NCBI GenBank assembly: GCA_938082505.1
Contig: CALLLH010000003.1
Span: 62,001 to 126,000 of the forward strand
DNA length: 64,000 nucleotides
DNA from: an uncultured Flavobacteriales bacterium
Lineage (GTDB): Bacteria > Bacteroidota > Bacteroidia > Flavobacteriales_D > Sanyastnellaceae
Direction of reading: 5' to 3'
A model generated the notes under the pieces. The model did no database searches, was not told the DNA's origin, and saw nothing but the letters and a program-made list of their open reading frames with translations. Every line of letters starts with the position of its first letter. Within the stretch, counting starts at the first letter, position 1. Positions 8,841-17,376 of the stretch are shown here, piece by piece. The position numbers were made by a program, and so were the translations under genes.

Positions 8841-10061
8841 TCAATCGAGGGCGGCGAGCAACAGATTGAGGTCCTTGTATGGCCAGCCGAAGGCTTCGGC
8901 CAGGTCGCGGTTGACCACGTTGCCGCGATACAGGTAGAGTCCGCTTCGGATCATGGGACTGCTTTCCAGGCCCTGGCTGATGCCGCCATGCTCTCCAACC
9001 TGCTGCAACAACGGCCCCAACAGATTGGACAACGCAAGGCTTGCCGTCCGCGGTACCCGGCTTGGAATGTTGGTGACCCCGTAATGGGTCACGCCGTGTT
9101 CAACGAAAACCGGTTCCTGGTGGTTGGTGAGCCTGGACGTCTCGAAACACCCGCCGCTGTCTATGCTGACATCGACTATGATGGAGCCGGCCCGCATTTC
9201 CCTCACCATGTCCTCGGTCACGATCATGGGGGTGCGGCCCTGATTCGGGCGCACGGCTCCGATGACCACATTGGCCTCCTTCAGCGATTCCCGCAAGACT
9301 TTTGGATGCAAGGTGCTGGTCCACAGACGACCTCCGATTTCTCCTCGAAGGCGACGCAACCGGTAGGGGTTCGAATCGAACACTCGGACCGAGGCGCCGA
9401 GTCCAATGGCCGCACGGGTGGCGAACTCTCCCACGGTTCCGGCTCCGATGATGACAACCTCCGAAGGGGCCACGCCCGTCATTCCGCCCATCATGGTGCC
9501 ATCACCGAAATCCGGGTGGGCCAGGTATTCGGCGGCAATCAGGATGCTCGTGGTGCCCGCAATCTCGCCCATGGCCCTGACCAGCGGATAGATGCCGGTC
9601 CGATCACGCATGAAATCCCAGGCCACCGCCGTGATCTTCCGGTCCATCATCTTCTCGATGGTGGTCTCCGGGTGGGTCGCCAATTGCAAGCCGCTGAAAA
9701 TGGTCTGCCGGTCACGCATGTGCTCCAGCTCGGCTTCCTGGGGTGGCGCGACTTTCAGGATGATGTCATTGTCATATACCGAACGCGCATCGGGAGCGAT
9801 CCGCGCTCCAGCCTCGCTGTAAGCGGTGTCCGAGAACTGGGAATGCACTCCGGCCCCCGTTTCGACGACGACTTCGTGGCCGTGGGCCACCAGCAAGCCG
9901 ACGGCATCGGGATCGAGGGCCACCCGCCGCTCCTGGAGCACGATTTCTTTGGGAATGCCAATGCGCAAGGAGTGCTCACCAGTGGGCACTGCCAACAGTT
10001 CCTCCTGGGGTGAAAGGGCGGCCTGGAAGGCCAGCCGGCGGATGCGTTCCTTGGTTTCCAC
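8841..10061 (-). CDS. ald: Alanine dehydrogenase
   Basis: 406 residues, slightly longer than the usual 370 because of a roughly 30-residue N-terminal extension typical of Bacteroidota relatives. It interconverts L-alanine and pyruvate plus ammonia with NAD. The N-terminal domain starts at RIGIPKEIVLQERRVAL, carrying the substrate-binding Arg and the later Lys of this family. The Rossmann motif GAGTVGEFA and the downstream SIDSGGCFET segment are typical. The start codon appears to be GTG at 10061. It is followed by tsaE upstream on the same strand at a 24-base gap, so a shared transcript with tsaE and porX is likely. Confidence 0.92.
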   Translation of the reverse strand: METKERIRRLAFQAALSPQEELLAVPTGEHSLRIGIPKEIVLQERRVALDPDAVGLLVAHGHEVVVETGAGVHSQFSDTAYSEAGARIAPDARSVYDNDIILKVAPPQEAELEHMRDRQTIFSGLQLATHPETTIEKMMDRKITAVAWDFMRDRTGIYPLVRAMGEIAGTTSILIAAEYLAHPDFGDGTMMGGMTGVAPSEVVIIGAGTVGEFATRAAIGLGASVRVFDSNPYRLRRLRGEIGGRLWTSTLHPKVLRESLKEANVVIGAVRPNQGRTPMIVTEDMVREMRAGSIIVDVSIDSGGCFETSRLTNHQEPVFVEHGVTHYGVTNIPSRVPRTASLALSNLLGPLLQQVGEHGGISQGLESSPMIRSGLYLYRGNVVNRDLAEAFGWPYKDLNLLLAALD

Positions 10062-10085
10062 AGCGGTGCTGGACGACAGGGGAAT

Positions 10086-10607
10086 TTACACGGATTCCCT
10101 TACCCACAAAGCCGCCAACCGAAGTCCATCCGGCTGACACTCCAAACGGAGCAATTTGGCATGGTCGGGGAAATGGTCCGCTGCACGTTCCGGCCACTCC
10201 ACGAGGGTCAGGGCCCGTCTGTCGTCCATCAGTTCGTCCCAACCGAGGTCACGCAATTCCGATTCATGGTTGATGCGGTAGAGGTCGAAGTGGCGCATCA
10301 ACAGGGCCTGACCCGATTCCGCTTCCTCCAGGGGATACTCCTGGCACAGGGCAAACGTGGGACTCGAAGCGTCATCAACGGCGCCGATGGTCCTTGCCAG
10401 CGACGCGACGAACGTGGTCTTACCCGTGCCCATGGGTGCTTGGACCGCAATGACGTCGCCCCAATCCACCAGGTCACGGAACTCCCTCGTTACCTCCGCC
10501 AGCTGCTGCAGGCCGTACGGTTGGGAACGCCAGATGCAACGCAAGAGGTTTCCCCCGTCCTCGTGGAGGGGAGCGGTAGACTTTGGCGGATGGTCCGTGG
10601 TGCTCAT
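10086..10607 (-). CDS. tsaE: tRNA threonylcarbamoyladenosine biosynthesis ATPase TsaE
   Basis: 173 residues. ATPase component that works with TsaB and TsaD to place t6A at position 37 of ANN-decoding tRNAs. The P-loop is APMGTGKTTFVASLAR, and SSPTFALCQEY and FDLYRI are family-typical segments. LTLVEWPERA matches the late Walker-B-like LVEWPE motif. It overlaps porX by ATGA (10604-10607), so the two are likely translationally coupled. The link between tRNA modification and a secretion regulator is one of position only. Confidence 0.92.
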   Translation of the reverse strand: MSTTDHPPKSTAPLHEDGGNLLRCIWRSQPYGLQQLAEVTREFRDLVDWGDVIAVQAPMGTGKTTFVASLARTIGAVDDASSPTFALCQEYPLEEAESGQALLMRHFDLYRINHESELRDLGWDELMDDRRALTLVEWPERAADHFPDHAKLLRLECQPDGLRLAALWVRESV

Positions 10608-12172
10608 CTAGGGCGAAGATGCACCAAGGGCACCAACATTTCCTCCATCGAGATGCCCCCGTGCTGGAAGGTTCCCTCCAGGTATCGGACAAAGCGGTTG
10701 AAGTTGTTGGGATACACCATGAAATCGCGTTCCTGGGCGAAAATATACCGGCTCGAGAGGTGGGATTTCGGCAGCCCGAAAGCCTCGGGATCGGTGACGG
10801 CGAAAACGTCATCGCCATGCCGCAGGTTCCTCCCCGTCTTGTAGCGCGGATTGTCGGTGACCTCCTTCTCCCCTTGGACCTTGATGGGGTTGTCCACCTG
10901 TACCGTGCCATGATCGGAAGTCAGGACGACGTCCATGCCCTCCTCCGCTGCGCGGTCCAGCAGTTCCCTCAATGGACTGTGTTCGAACCAGCTCATGGTC
11001 AACGACCGGTATGCCCCCTCGTCCTCCGCCAATTCCTTGATGATTTCGCTTTCCGTCCGGGCATGGCTGAGCATGTCCACGAAGTTGAAGACGACGGCCG
11101 TGAAGTCCCGATCCTTGATCTGATGGAACCCCTCGAGCAATTTCCTTCCCGCGGAGAGGTCGGTGATCTTGTGGTATCCCCACGTCCCCTTGAAGCCCCA
11201 GCGCTCCAGTTGTGCCCCGAGCAATTCAGACTCATGGGCATTCTTGGACCCTTGGGCTTGCTCGTCCTTCCACCACTGCGGGTGGACCTTGGCAATGCGT
11301 TCGGGCACCATTCCGGCGAACATGGCATTGCGCGCATACTGTGTGGCCGTGGGAAGGAAGCTCCAGTGCATTCGTTCCGATTGCACCTGCCAGGCACCGG
11401 CCAATGCCGGCCCCAAGGCACGCCATTGGTCATATCTGAAATTGTCGATCAGAACGAACAGGGTTTTTTTCCCCTGCTCGAGCAGTGGCTTCACGGATTG
11501 GGCCATGACCTTGGGCGCCAACAAGGGATCCTCGTCGCCGTCGCACCGGTCGAGGTCGGCCACCCAATCCCCGTAATGGGAAGTCACGTATTTGGCGAAC
11601 TGCCTTCCCGCATCGACCCGCTGCATCATCAGGACTTCGGCCATGCCCTGATCCCCGGAAGCCGACAATTCGAGGTCCCAGTGCACGAGCCGCTTGTGGA
11701 TGTCCTCCCAATCCTCCTTTCCCAGACGGTCCATCAGCCGCATCCCGAGCTCACGGAATTCCCGCTGGTAGTCGCTCATGGCCTTCTCTCCCACCAACCG
11801 CTTCTCATCCAGGATTTTCTTCAGGGACAACAGGATCTGGTTCGGATTCAATGGCTTGATGAGGTAATCCGCCATTTTGGAGCCGATGGCCTCCTCCATG
11901 ATGTGCTCCTCCTCACTTTTGGTGATCATCACGCAGGGCAGGTGGGGTCGGCGGTCCTTGATGCGCTGCAAGGTCTCCAATCCGGTGAGCCCCGGCATGT
12001 TCTCATCGAGGAACACCACGTCCACGATGCGCTCATCCTCCAACGCCTCAAGGAGGGCAGCACCGTCCGTGAAACCGGTCACCTCGTAGCCCTTGCGTTG
12101 CAGAAACAGGATGTGTGGCTTCAGCAGGTCGATTTCGTCATCGGCCCAGAGGATGTGTGGAGTGCGCGTCAT
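10604..12172 (-). CDS. porX: PorX, response regulator with PglZ-type phosphatase domain (T9SS)
   Basis: 522 residues. A CheY-like receiver occupies residues 1-125, with phospho-acceptor D56 in VFLDENMP and the conserved Lys in LIKPL. A helical linker and a PglZ/alkaline-phosphatase-superfamily domain follow at about 190-515. Metal and nucleophile candidates are visible in VLIDNFRYDQW, the Thr of TATQYARN and TSDHGTVQV. In Porphyromonas and Flavobacterium this architecture is PorX, partner of the kinase PorY; it controls type IX secretion, and the effector domain hydrolyses nucleotides. No porY is in the window, as expected for this unlinked pair. Confidence 0.93.
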   Translation of the reverse strand: MTRTPHILWADDEIDLLKPHILFLQRKGYEVTGFTDGAALLEALEDERIVDVVFLDENMPGLTGLETLQRIKDRRPHLPCVMITKSEEEHIMEEAIGSKMADYLIKPLNPNQILLSLKKILDEKRLVGEKAMSDYQREFRELGMRLMDRLGKEDWEDIHKRLVHWDLELSASGDQGMAEVLMMQRVDAGRQFAKYVTSHYGDWVADLDRCDGDEDPLLAPKVMAQSVKPLLEQGKKTLFVLIDNFRYDQWRALGPALAGAWQVQSERMHWSFLPTATQYARNAMFAGMVPERIAKVHPQWWKDEQAQGSKNAHESELLGAQLERWGFKGTWGYHKITDLSAGRKLLEGFHQIKDRDFTAVVFNFVDMLSHARTESEIIKELAEDEGAYRSLTMSWFEHSPLRELLDRAAEEGMDVVLTSDHGTVQVDNPIKVQGEKEVTDNPRYKTGRNLRHGDDVFAVTDPEAFGLPKSHLSSRYIFAQERDFMVYPNNFNRFVRYLEGTFQHGGISMEEMLVPLVHLRPR

Positions 12173-12251
12173 GTGATTGCTTCAATGGCGAATGCTTGCA
12201 ATTATTTTATGCCCGCGGTGCCAATGCAAAGAAAGGTGCCAATTTTCGGCC

Positions 12252-13505
12252 ATGGCTGCCCGTCCCAAGCTGCTCAACGACCCGGTTTACGGGTTCATCC
12301 AACTTCGCCACGCCGATTTCACGGAAGTCATGGACCACCCGTGGGTCCAACGCCTGCGCCGAATCAGCCAACTTGGATTGAGCCACCTCGTCTATCCCGG
12401 AGCGGTCCACAACCGCTTCCACCACGCGATTGGCGCGCTCTTCCTCATGCAAGAAGCCCTGGATTCCCTTCGTGAGAAAGGCGTCGTCATCACGGAGGAA
12501 GAGTACCGAGGGGCCTGCTTTGCCATCCTTCTGCACGATGTCGGGCACGGCCCTTTCAGCCATGCCCTGGAGCACTCCATCGTCCGTGGCGTCCACCACG
12601 AGGAGATCAGCACGCTCATCATGAATGAGCTCAATGCCCAGTTCCACGGCAAGCTCGATGTGGCCATCGAGATCTTCAACAACCACCATCCCAAGGGTTT
12701 CCTTCACGACCTTGTCTCCAGCCAGCTCGACATGGACCGCATGGATTACCTGCGGCGCGACAGCTTTTTCACCGGGGTCAGCGAGGGCATGATCAGTTCG
12801 GAGCGGATCATCCGCATGCTCAATGTCCACGAGGGACGCCTCGTGGTCGAGGAGAAGGGCATCTACTCCATCGAGAAGTTCATCATATCGCGCCGTCTGA
12901 TGTACTGGCAGGTGTACCTGCACAAGACGGTGCTGGCCGCGGAATGGATGATGATGCGCATCCTCGAGCGCGCGGGTGAGCTCGCGCGCAGGGGGGAAGA
13001 GGTGTGGTCGACTCCCGCCCTTGCACCGTTCCTGAATGAGGACCTGGACCGCGCACGGTTCCTGGCGGATGCCGATGTCCTGGCCTCTTTCTGCGCCTTG
13101 GATGACAACGATCTCATCTGCTGCATCAAAGCTTGGCAAGGCCACGGGGACCCGGTCCTGTCCAGGATGTGCCGTGGGCTCATTGACCGCCGCCTGTTCA
13201 AGATCGAGCTGCGCAATGAGCCGTTTGATCAGGATGACATTGCCGAGCGGCTCGAGGCCGTTTCCCTGGCTTATGGCCTGTCGATGGAGGAGGCGTCCTT
13301 CTTCGTCTTGCACGACAGGATAGACAACCGCGCCTACTCCACTGCTTCCAATGGCATCACGATGCTGTACAAGGATGGCTCCGTAAGGGATGTGGCCGCC
13401 GCATCCGACCACCTGAACCTCAGCACCCTGAGCATGACGGTGGAGCGGCATTTCCTGGCTTACCCCAAGGAAATACCGCCCCGACCGCAGGCCCTCAAAG
13501 GGTGA
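12252..13505 (+). CDS. HD-domain phosphohydrolase (SAMHD1/dGTPase-like fold)
   Basis: 417 residues from the ATG at 12252; the 25 upstream codons in the track look non-coding. Metal-dependent hydrolase of the HD superfamily. The first His sits in HNRFHHAIG, the HD pair in LLHDVGHGPFSHALEH, and the distal Asp in QLDMDRMDYL. This arrangement matches the YdhJ/SAMHD1-like group, which acts on nucleotides, but the substrate cannot be inferred here. It diverges from porX (79-base gap) and its 3' end overlaps the RNase G gene by 11 bases tail to tail. I recall HD genes of this kind near porX in other Flavobacteriia. Confidence 0.85.
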   Translation: MAARPKLLNDPVYGFIQLRHADFTEVMDHPWVQRLRRISQLGLSHLVYPGAVHNRFHHAIGALFLMQEALDSLREKGVVITEEEYRGACFAILLHDVGHGPFSHALEHSIVRGVHHEEISTLIMNELNAQFHGKLDVAIEIFNNHHPKGFLHDLVSSQLDMDRMDYLRRDSFFTGVSEGMISSERIIRMLNVHEGRLVVEEKGIYSIEKFIISRRLMYWQVYLHKTVLAAEWMMMRILERAGELARRGEEVWSTPALAPFLNEDLDRARFLADADVLASFCALDDNDLICCIKAWQGHGDPVLSRMCRGLIDRRLFKIELRNEPFDQDDIAERLEAVSLAYGLSMEEASFFVLHDRIDNRAYSTASNGITMLYKDGSVRDVAAASDHLNLSTLSMTVERHFLAYPKEIPPRPQALKG

Positions 13506-15042
13506 TCTCCTCTCCTTGGGAATCGTAGAGGTGATGCTCGAGCAACTCCATGGAAGAGTTGCTCTCTACATGGATTTTCATCCCGAAGGACTTCCTCCAT
13601 TGCTTGAGCTGATTGTTCCAGAACCCCTTGGTGATGTATGCTTCCACCATGGGGTGCAGGATCAGCGTCGTCTGCGCGACACCACGGTCAGCTGCGGCTC
13701 CGAGCGCGGCCACGATGGCATCCGTCACAAGGATGCTCGCCGTAACCTGTCCGGTGCCGTTGCATGATGGACACAACTCCGACGTTTTGATGTCGGTGAC
13801 GGGGCGCACGCGTTGCCGCGTGATTTCCACCACACCGAACCGGCTGGGAGCCAGAACGTTGTGCTTCGCCTTGTCCGGCTTCATCGCTTTGCGCAGGGCC
13901 TCCGTCAGTTCGCGGCGGTTGCCCGTCTCGCCCATGTCGATGAAATCCACACAAATGATGCCGCCCATGTCCCGCAACCTCAAGAGGCGCGCTATTTCCG
14001 TTGCGCACTCGAGGTTGGTCGCGATGGCGTTCTCCTCCTGGGAGGTGGCGCCCGCCTTCCGGCCACCGGAATTGACGTCGATGACGTGCATGGCCTCCGT
14101 GTGCTCGACGATGAGGTAAGCTCCGCTGCGCAGGTTGACCTGGCGGCCGAAGCTCGCCTTGATCATCCGGTGCACACCGCGGTCGTCGAATACATCCTTG
14201 GCCTTTGACTCCTTGACGATGTCCACCTTGTCCGGGGCGATGCCCGCAAGAAACTCGCGCACTTCGTTGGCTACGTCAGGGTCGTTGACCAGAATCTGGG
14301 AAAAATCTGGCGTCAACAGGTCCCTCAACAGGGAACTCGTCTTGTTGATTTCACCCAGAACACGCTGGCGGGGTTTGGCATTGCGCAGATTGGCATGCAA
14401 TTCCTTCCAGCGGCTACTCAATTCTTCGAGATCAGAGTGCAAATCGGCAGCCCCCTTTTCCTGGGCGACGGTCCTCACGATGATCCCGCAGTTCTCCGGA
14501 CGGATGCTCTGCAGCAGCACCCTCAGGCGCTTCCGCTCACTCTCCTTCTGGATGCGTTGGCTGATGCTGATCTTGTTCGAAAACGGGACCAGCACGAGGT
14601 ATCTGCCTGCCAAGGTGACCTCGGTTGTCAACCGGGGGCCTTTTGTGGAGATGGCCTCTTTCGCGACCTGCACGAGCACATTCTGGCTCGCGGAGACCAC
14701 GTCTTTCATATTGCCCTTCTTGTCGATGTCCGACTCCAACTTGAAGTTGGCCAGGTCGGCTGTCGTCTGCGTCCCTTTGATGGCACGCTGGGCATATTTC
14801 TTGAAACTTCGGTACTGCGGTCCCAGATCGAGGTAGTGGAGGAAAGCATCCTTGGGATGTCCTACGTCCACGAATCCCGCGTTGAGACTGGGCAGCACCT
14901 TCTTGACCCGGCCGAGGTAAATGTCCCCGACCGTATATTCCTGGTCGCCTTTGTCCTCGTGGAGTTCGACCAAATGGCCGTCCTCCAACATGGCAATGCG
15001 CAACCCGGACGTGGTCTTATTGATGACCAGTTCGATGTTCAC
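13495..15042 (-). CDS. rng: Ribonuclease E/G family endoribonuclease
   Basis: 515 residues, the length of RNase G rather than full RNase E (no long C-terminal scaffold). It cleaves single-stranded RNA in rRNA maturation and mRNA decay. The S1 domain is inserted near the N-terminus (YTVGDIYLGRVKKVLPSLNAGFVDVG). The catalytic-metal segment MHVIDVNSGG and the second acidic site CVDFIDMG are present. The zinc-link CPSCNGTG is also present. The start appears to be GTG at 15042 (VNIELVINKT). Upstream on the same strand lie the 30-residue basic protein, a TPR protein and HU. Confidence 0.94.
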   Translation of the reverse strand: MNIELVINKTTSGLRIAMLEDGHLVELHEDKGDQEYTVGDIYLGRVKKVLPSLNAGFVDVGHPKDAFLHYLDLGPQYRSFKKYAQRAIKGTQTTADLANFKLESDIDKKGNMKDVVSASQNVLVQVAKEAISTKGPRLTTEVTLAGRYLVLVPFSNKISISQRIQKESERKRLRVLLQSIRPENCGIIVRTVAQEKGAADLHSDLEELSSRWKELHANLRNAKPRQRVLGEINKTSSLLRDLLTPDFSQILVNDPDVANEVREFLAGIAPDKVDIVKESKAKDVFDDRGVHRMIKASFGRQVNLRSGAYLIVEHTEAMHVIDVNSGGRKAGATSQEENAIATNLECATEIARLLRLRDMGGIICVDFIDMGETGNRRELTEALRKAMKPDKAKHNVLAPSRFGVVEITRQRVRPVTDIKTSELCPSCNGTGQVTASILVTDAIVAALGAAADRGVAQTTLILHPMVEAYITKGFWNNQLKQWRKSFGMKIHVESNSSMELLEHHLYDSQGEEITL

Positions 15043-15103
15043 GCGTCAATACATGACGGCGGCATCACGCGAGGGGAAAGCCCTTGTGACGCCACCTGTT
15101 GCG

Positions 15104-15196
15104 TCACTTCTTCTTCTTGTGACGGTTCTTGCGTAGACGCTTCTTCTTCTTGTGCACGGCCATCTTATGGCGCTTGCGCTTTTTTCCACTAGGCAT
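15104..15196 (-). CDS. 30-residue Lys/Arg-rich protein, AURKAIP1/COX24-like
   Basis: Not in the ORF track because of its length. The minus strand encodes MPSGKKRKRHKMAVHKKKKR and ends RKNRHKKKK before a TGA: 30 residues, 21 of them Lys, Arg or His. I recall near-identical short proteins annotated in Bacteroidota as AURKAIP1/COX24-domain proteins, related to mitochondrial ribosomal protein mS38, so a ribosomal role is plausible. The gene lies 11 bases after the TPR gene and 61 bases before RNase G on one strand. The coding call rests on that recalled similarity and the intact frame; the ribosomal role is inference. Confidence 0.82.
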   Translation of the reverse strand: MPSGKKRKRHKMAVHKKKKRLRKNRHKKKK

Positions 15197-15207
15197 AGTA
15201 GGAGATT

Positions 15208-15828
15208 TTATGAGTTCGTTGAATTCTGTTCGAGGAGGACGATGCGTTGTTGCACCGCCGCCTCAATCACGGTATCCGGAGAAAGCGGGAGAAACCGCCT
15301 GTAACTGGCAAGCGCCAAGCCCGGATTTCCGAGGCGCTCGTGGCATTGTGCCTGGAAGAACCAGGCATTGTTTGCAGCACTGTCCACGACGAGCGCGCGC
15401 TCGAAATGAATCAGGGCCTCGGCGGGAGCTCCGCCGTCCAGCTCCAGCATGCCCAGCTGGATCAGGGGTTCGGACCGATCAGGGGCCAGCTCAATGGCTT
15501 GCGCAAAGCGCTCCCTGGCTTTGTCGATCTGTCCGGATTGGATGCTGAACCGACCCAGTTCGATGACGGCATCCACGTTCGGGGGGTCTTGTTCGGCCAA
15601 CGCTTTCAAGGCCAGAATACCCGCCATGGGATTCGGGCCGTTGACCTGGTTTATGGCGTCCTGGACCGGATCCACGCCTTCCTCTCCGTCCAATGCAACG
15701 GGGAGGTCCGGCTCGGCATAGGCCTCGGGACTTCTGGGAATCACCTGCCAAACGAGCACTGCCAACACCACACACAATCCCCCGATGATCAGGGGCAAGG
15801 CGCGGTTGGTGGTGCTGTCGTTGGACAT
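15208..15828 (-). CDS. Membrane-anchored TPR protein
   Basis: 206 residues from the ATG at 15828 (the track starts 3 codons earlier at a TTG). A single hydrophobic segment at about residues 12-30 (LPLIIGGLCVVLAVLVWQVI) acts as a signal anchor. The rest is alpha-helical with TPR-like repeats at about 75-175 (for example ARERFAQAIELAPD and ALIHFERALVVDS). No catalytic residues are evident. TPR proteins mediate protein contacts, so a periplasmic scaffold is possible. It lies between HU (10 bases) and the small basic protein (11 bases), suggesting one operon ending in RNase G. Confidence 0.75.
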   Translation of the reverse strand: MSNDSTTNRALPLIIGGLCVVLAVLVWQVIPRSPEAYAEPDLPVALDGEEGVDPVQDAINQVNGPNPMAGILALKALAEQDPPNVDAVIELGRFSIQSGQIDKARERFAQAIELAPDRSEPLIQLGMLELDGGAPAEALIHFERALVVDSAANNAWFFQAQCHERLGNPGLALASYRRFLPLSPDTVIEAAVQQRIVLLEQNSTNS

Positions 15829-15838
15829 GGTGTACAAA

Positions 15839-16129
15839 TCAGTTCGCGGAAACCTTCGACTTCACGTTTTCCATGAAGCTCTTGGCCGGCTTGAACGAGG
15901 GGATGTTGTGCGCGGGAATTTCGATGGTCTTGTTCTTCAAGATGTCCCGGCCCGTCTTCTTGGCGCGACGCTTGATGATGAAACTTCCGAAGCCACGCAG
16001 GTAAACGTTGTGTCCACTTTCGAGTGAATCACGTACAGACTCCATAAACGCTTCCACGGTCGCTTGAACGTCTTGGCGTTCGATTCCCGTCTTGTCAGAA
16101 ATGCGGCTCACGAGGTCCGCCTTGGTCAT
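15839..16129 (-). CDS. HU-family DNA-binding protein
   Basis: 96 residues from the ATG at 16129; the track's upstream 13 codons are less likely. Histone-like protein that bends DNA and organises the nucleoid. It begins MTKADLVSRISDKTG, and the DNA-gripping arm lies around GFGSFIIKRRAKKTGRD. The proline at the arm tip is replaced here by the NKTIEIPAHN segment, with Pro nearby, a common HU/IHF variant. It is first in the HU-TPR-basic protein-rng run and diverges from mutY. A TATTTTTG box on the minus strand lies 67 bases upstream. Confidence 0.92.
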   Translation of the reverse strand: MTKADLVSRISDKTGIERQDVQATVEAFMESVRDSLESGHNVYLRGFGSFIIKRRAKKTGRDILKNKTIEIPAHNIPSFKPAKSFMENVKSKVSAN

Positions 16130-16171
16130 CTTATTTTCAGTCACCTTGCTGGATGATTTGAGTGTCAATCA

Positions 16172-16188
16172 ATTGAATCCTATTCAAT
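16172..16188. promoter_or_regulatory. 7-3-7 dyad between HU and mutY
   Basis: ATTGAAT-cct-ATTCAAT is a perfect inverted repeat in the 89-base gap between two divergent genes, just inside the predicted HU transcript. It is AT-rich in a GC-rich genome. It could be an operator or a leader hairpin; nothing further can be read. Confidence 0.35.
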
Positions 16189-16195
16189 GGGCCGG

Positions 16196-16203
16196 CAAAA
16201 ATA
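16196..16203 (-). promoter_or_regulatory. -7-type promoter box for the HU operon
   Basis: On the minus strand the sequence is TATTTTTG, an exact TAnnTTTG match, 67 bases upstream of the HU start codon. No -33 TTG is seen at the usual spacing. Confidence 0.45.
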
Positions 16204-16218
16204 GGACACCGAGGGCAG

Positions 16219-17328
16219 ATGACACGCCCCCTTCTTGTGAATGGCCATCTTTGGGGTGTGACTTCGCGCCATCCACTGACCACCGACCTGATTGAATGGT
16301 ACGCCAACCACGCGCGCCCATTGCCCTGGAGATCCGCTCCGAACCCTTATTCCACGTGGCTCTCCGAAGTCATCCTGCAACAGACACGGGTCGACCAAGG
16401 CACCGCCTATTGGGAACGGTTCATGGTCGCATTTCCGACCGTCACCGATCTAGCCAACGCCACGACAGATGAGGTCATGGCCCTTTGGAAAGGACTCGGG
16501 TATTACAGCCGGGCGCGCAATCTGCACAATGCCGCACGGCACATCGTCACCGAATTGGACGGCGTTTTCCCAGCCAACGCCGAGGAATGGCGGCGGCTGC
16601 CGGGCGTCGGAGCCTACACTGCGGCCGCCATCTCGAGCATATGCTACGGAGAACCCGTACCCGTGGTGGACGGCAATGTCCAGCGCGTGATGTCACGCCT
16701 CTACGACATCGAAGACCCTGTGGACCGCAAGGCCGGTCGCGAGGCCGTGGAGGTCGCGTGTCGCGCCCACCTCGATGCCGAGTCACCGGGCGACTCCAAC
16801 CAAGCCTGGATGGAACTAGGTGCGCTCATCTGTTCACCACGTGCACCTCAATGTCAACGATGTCCAATCGCCCATGGCTGTCTGGCCCGTGAACGCGGCA
16901 CTGCTGCGAACCGGCCGGTGAAGCAGCCTAAAAAGGCTGCGGTGGAAGTCGAGGTCCAGTTCACCATCCCCACGCGGAAAGGGCAGGACGGAAAGGTCCA
17001 ATGGTGGGTGGAGCGTCGCCCTGAAATCGGCATCTGGTCCCAGCTCGAGGCCTTTCCCTGCACGATATCGCCGCTTTCACCCGTGGCTCAAGGCCTTTTC
17101 GCTGCTGGGGAGCACGGCGGGGAACTGCGGTTCGGACCTGTGCCACACGTACTCACGCATCGGAAAATGACCGCGTGGTTCACCTGCGCGGAAATGCGGC
17201 AGGATGCGGGCATGTCCGAGCCCGAATCGCCGGGGCGATGGGTCGACGTGGAGGGAGGTGTGGCCAATTGGCCACGCCTCATCGACAAGGTCTTGCCGGA
17301 ATTGAGGACCTGGATTGTGAAGATTTGA
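16219..17328 (+). CDS. mutY: Adenine DNA glycosylase MutY
   Basis: 369 residues. It removes adenine mispaired with 8-oxoguanine. The catalytic Glu is E50 in SEVILQQTRV. The helix-hairpin-helix LPGVGAYTAAAI is followed by the Asp of VPVVDGNV. The 4Fe-4S cluster motif C-x6-C-x2-C-x5-C is complete (CSPRAPQCQRCPIAHGC). The NUDIX-like C-terminal domain reads the 8-oxoG side (about 235-365). The ATG at 16219 leaves a roughly 20-residue extension before the conserved core. The order mutY-ssb-gldE-gldD recurs in Flavobacteriia as far as I recall. Confidence 0.95.
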   Translation: MTRPLLVNGHLWGVTSRHPLTTDLIEWYANHARPLPWRSAPNPYSTWLSEVILQQTRVDQGTAYWERFMVAFPTVTDLANATTDEVMALWKGLGYYSRARNLHNAARHIVTELDGVFPANAEEWRRLPGVGAYTAAAISSICYGEPVPVVDGNVQRVMSRLYDIEDPVDRKAGREAVEVACRAHLDAESPGDSNQAWMELGALICSPRAPQCQRCPIAHGCLARERGTAANRPVKQPKKAAVEVEVQFTIPTRKGQDGKVQWWVERRPEIGIWSQLEAFPCTISPLSPVAQGLFAAGEHGGELRFGPVPHVLTHRKMTAWFTCAEMRQDAGMSEPESPGRWVDVEGGVANWPRLIDKVLPELRTWIVKI

Positions 17329-17376
17329 GGTTTTGAGCAAAGGGCTGCTTGACTGCCGTTCGGTACTTTGCATCGG

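Noticed and set aside
8373-10013. 546-residue plus-strand ORF
   Set aside because: Overlaps the 3' end of mutS in another frame and runs antisense to ald; no conserved segments.
10583-12475. 630-residue plus-strand ORF
   Set aside because: Antisense shadow of porX extending into the HD gene; no motifs.
12207-13451. 414-residue minus-strand ORF
   Set aside because: Antisense to the HD hydrolase, whose HD motif set is intact on the plus strand.
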